From contig JAQSCW010000035.1 of NCBI GenBank assembly GCA_029945625.1, forward strand, positions 64,657 through 128,656: a stretch of DNA of 64,000 nucleotides, in the 5' to 3' direction. Of the stretch, positions 63,969-64,000 are shown one piece after another. The stretch is from a bacterium. GTDB taxonomy: Bacteria > Bacteroidota > Bacteroidia > B-17B0 > Aurantibacillaceae. The first letter of the stretch is position 1. Each line of letters starts with the position of its first letter. The notes below the pieces were generated by a model, which did not search any database, was not told the origin of the DNA, and saw only the letters and a program-made list of their open reading frames with translations. A program made the translations under genes and the position numbers.

Positions 63969-64000
63969 GTTTTAGTTTTTTAAAATTATCTACCTCAAAA

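Overview
The window comes from a member of the phylum Bacteroidota. Supporting signs are several type IX secretion system (T9SS) cargo proteins with C-terminal sorting domains, a PorP/SprF-family outer-membrane protein beside an OmpA protein of PorE-like architecture, phylum-typical families (DUF2851, DUF3276/PUR, DUF4294, an Ala/Lys-repeat histone-like peptide), and several exact TAnnTTTG -7 promoter boxes of the Bacteroidota type. I cannot place it below phylum from sequence alone. No rRNA, tRNA, CRISPR array, transposase, integrase or phage gene was seen.

Layout. 1-7.6 kb: a T9SS surface-protein operon (giant Ig-like repeat adhesin cut by the window edge, PorP/SprF protein, TPR/WD40/CRD/OmpA protein). 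7.7-10 kb: housekeeping genes (PlsC-type acyltransferase, gatC, enoyl-CoA hydratase). 10.3-15 kb: a second large T9SS cargo gene, preceded by what looks like the tail of a lost gene, then a BaiN-type flavoprotein. 15-21 kb: front-end-type fatty acid desaturase behind a perfect 18-bp palindrome, an HTH regulator, an ALDH8-like dehydrogenase, a membrane-anchored J-domain protein and methylmalonyl-CoA epimerase.

21-36.5 kb is the most unusual part. A Wzz-like protein, an O-antigen ligase/polymerase and two GT4 glycosyltransferases are bracketed by two paralogous winged-helix/nucleotidyltransferase proteins, each accompanied by a B12-binding radical SAM protein. The right-hand side is a tightly packed cassette of methyltransferase, B12 radical SAM, methyltransferase, nucleotidyltransferase, SPASM radical SAM and methyltransferase, followed by an arylsulfotransferase-like protein. 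It looks like a surface-glycan or glycolipid pathway with unusual radical and methyl-transfer tailoring. I do not recognise it as a described system.

36.7-46 kb: two further T9SS cargo proteins (one an M1 peptidase), the LPS-heptose enzyme HldD, a long-chain acyl-CoA ligase, a lone SPASM radical SAM protein and a large lipoprotein. 46-51.8 kb: a 39-residue histone-like gene with two tandem terminators, a PUR-domain protein, and a chorismate-pathway/Tat operon (pabA-like, aroB, aroA, tatC, AhpD-like, small membrane protein). 52-64 kb: another T9SS cargo protein, PspC, DUF2851 and YdcF proteins, a biotin carboxylase, lpxK overlapping a purine nucleoside phosphorylase, two intergenic repeat regions (59.1-59.3 kb and 61.3-61.6 kb), a large uncharacterised protein and a small secreted cysteine-rich protein.

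Family assignments rest on motif recognition by eye, without database searches.
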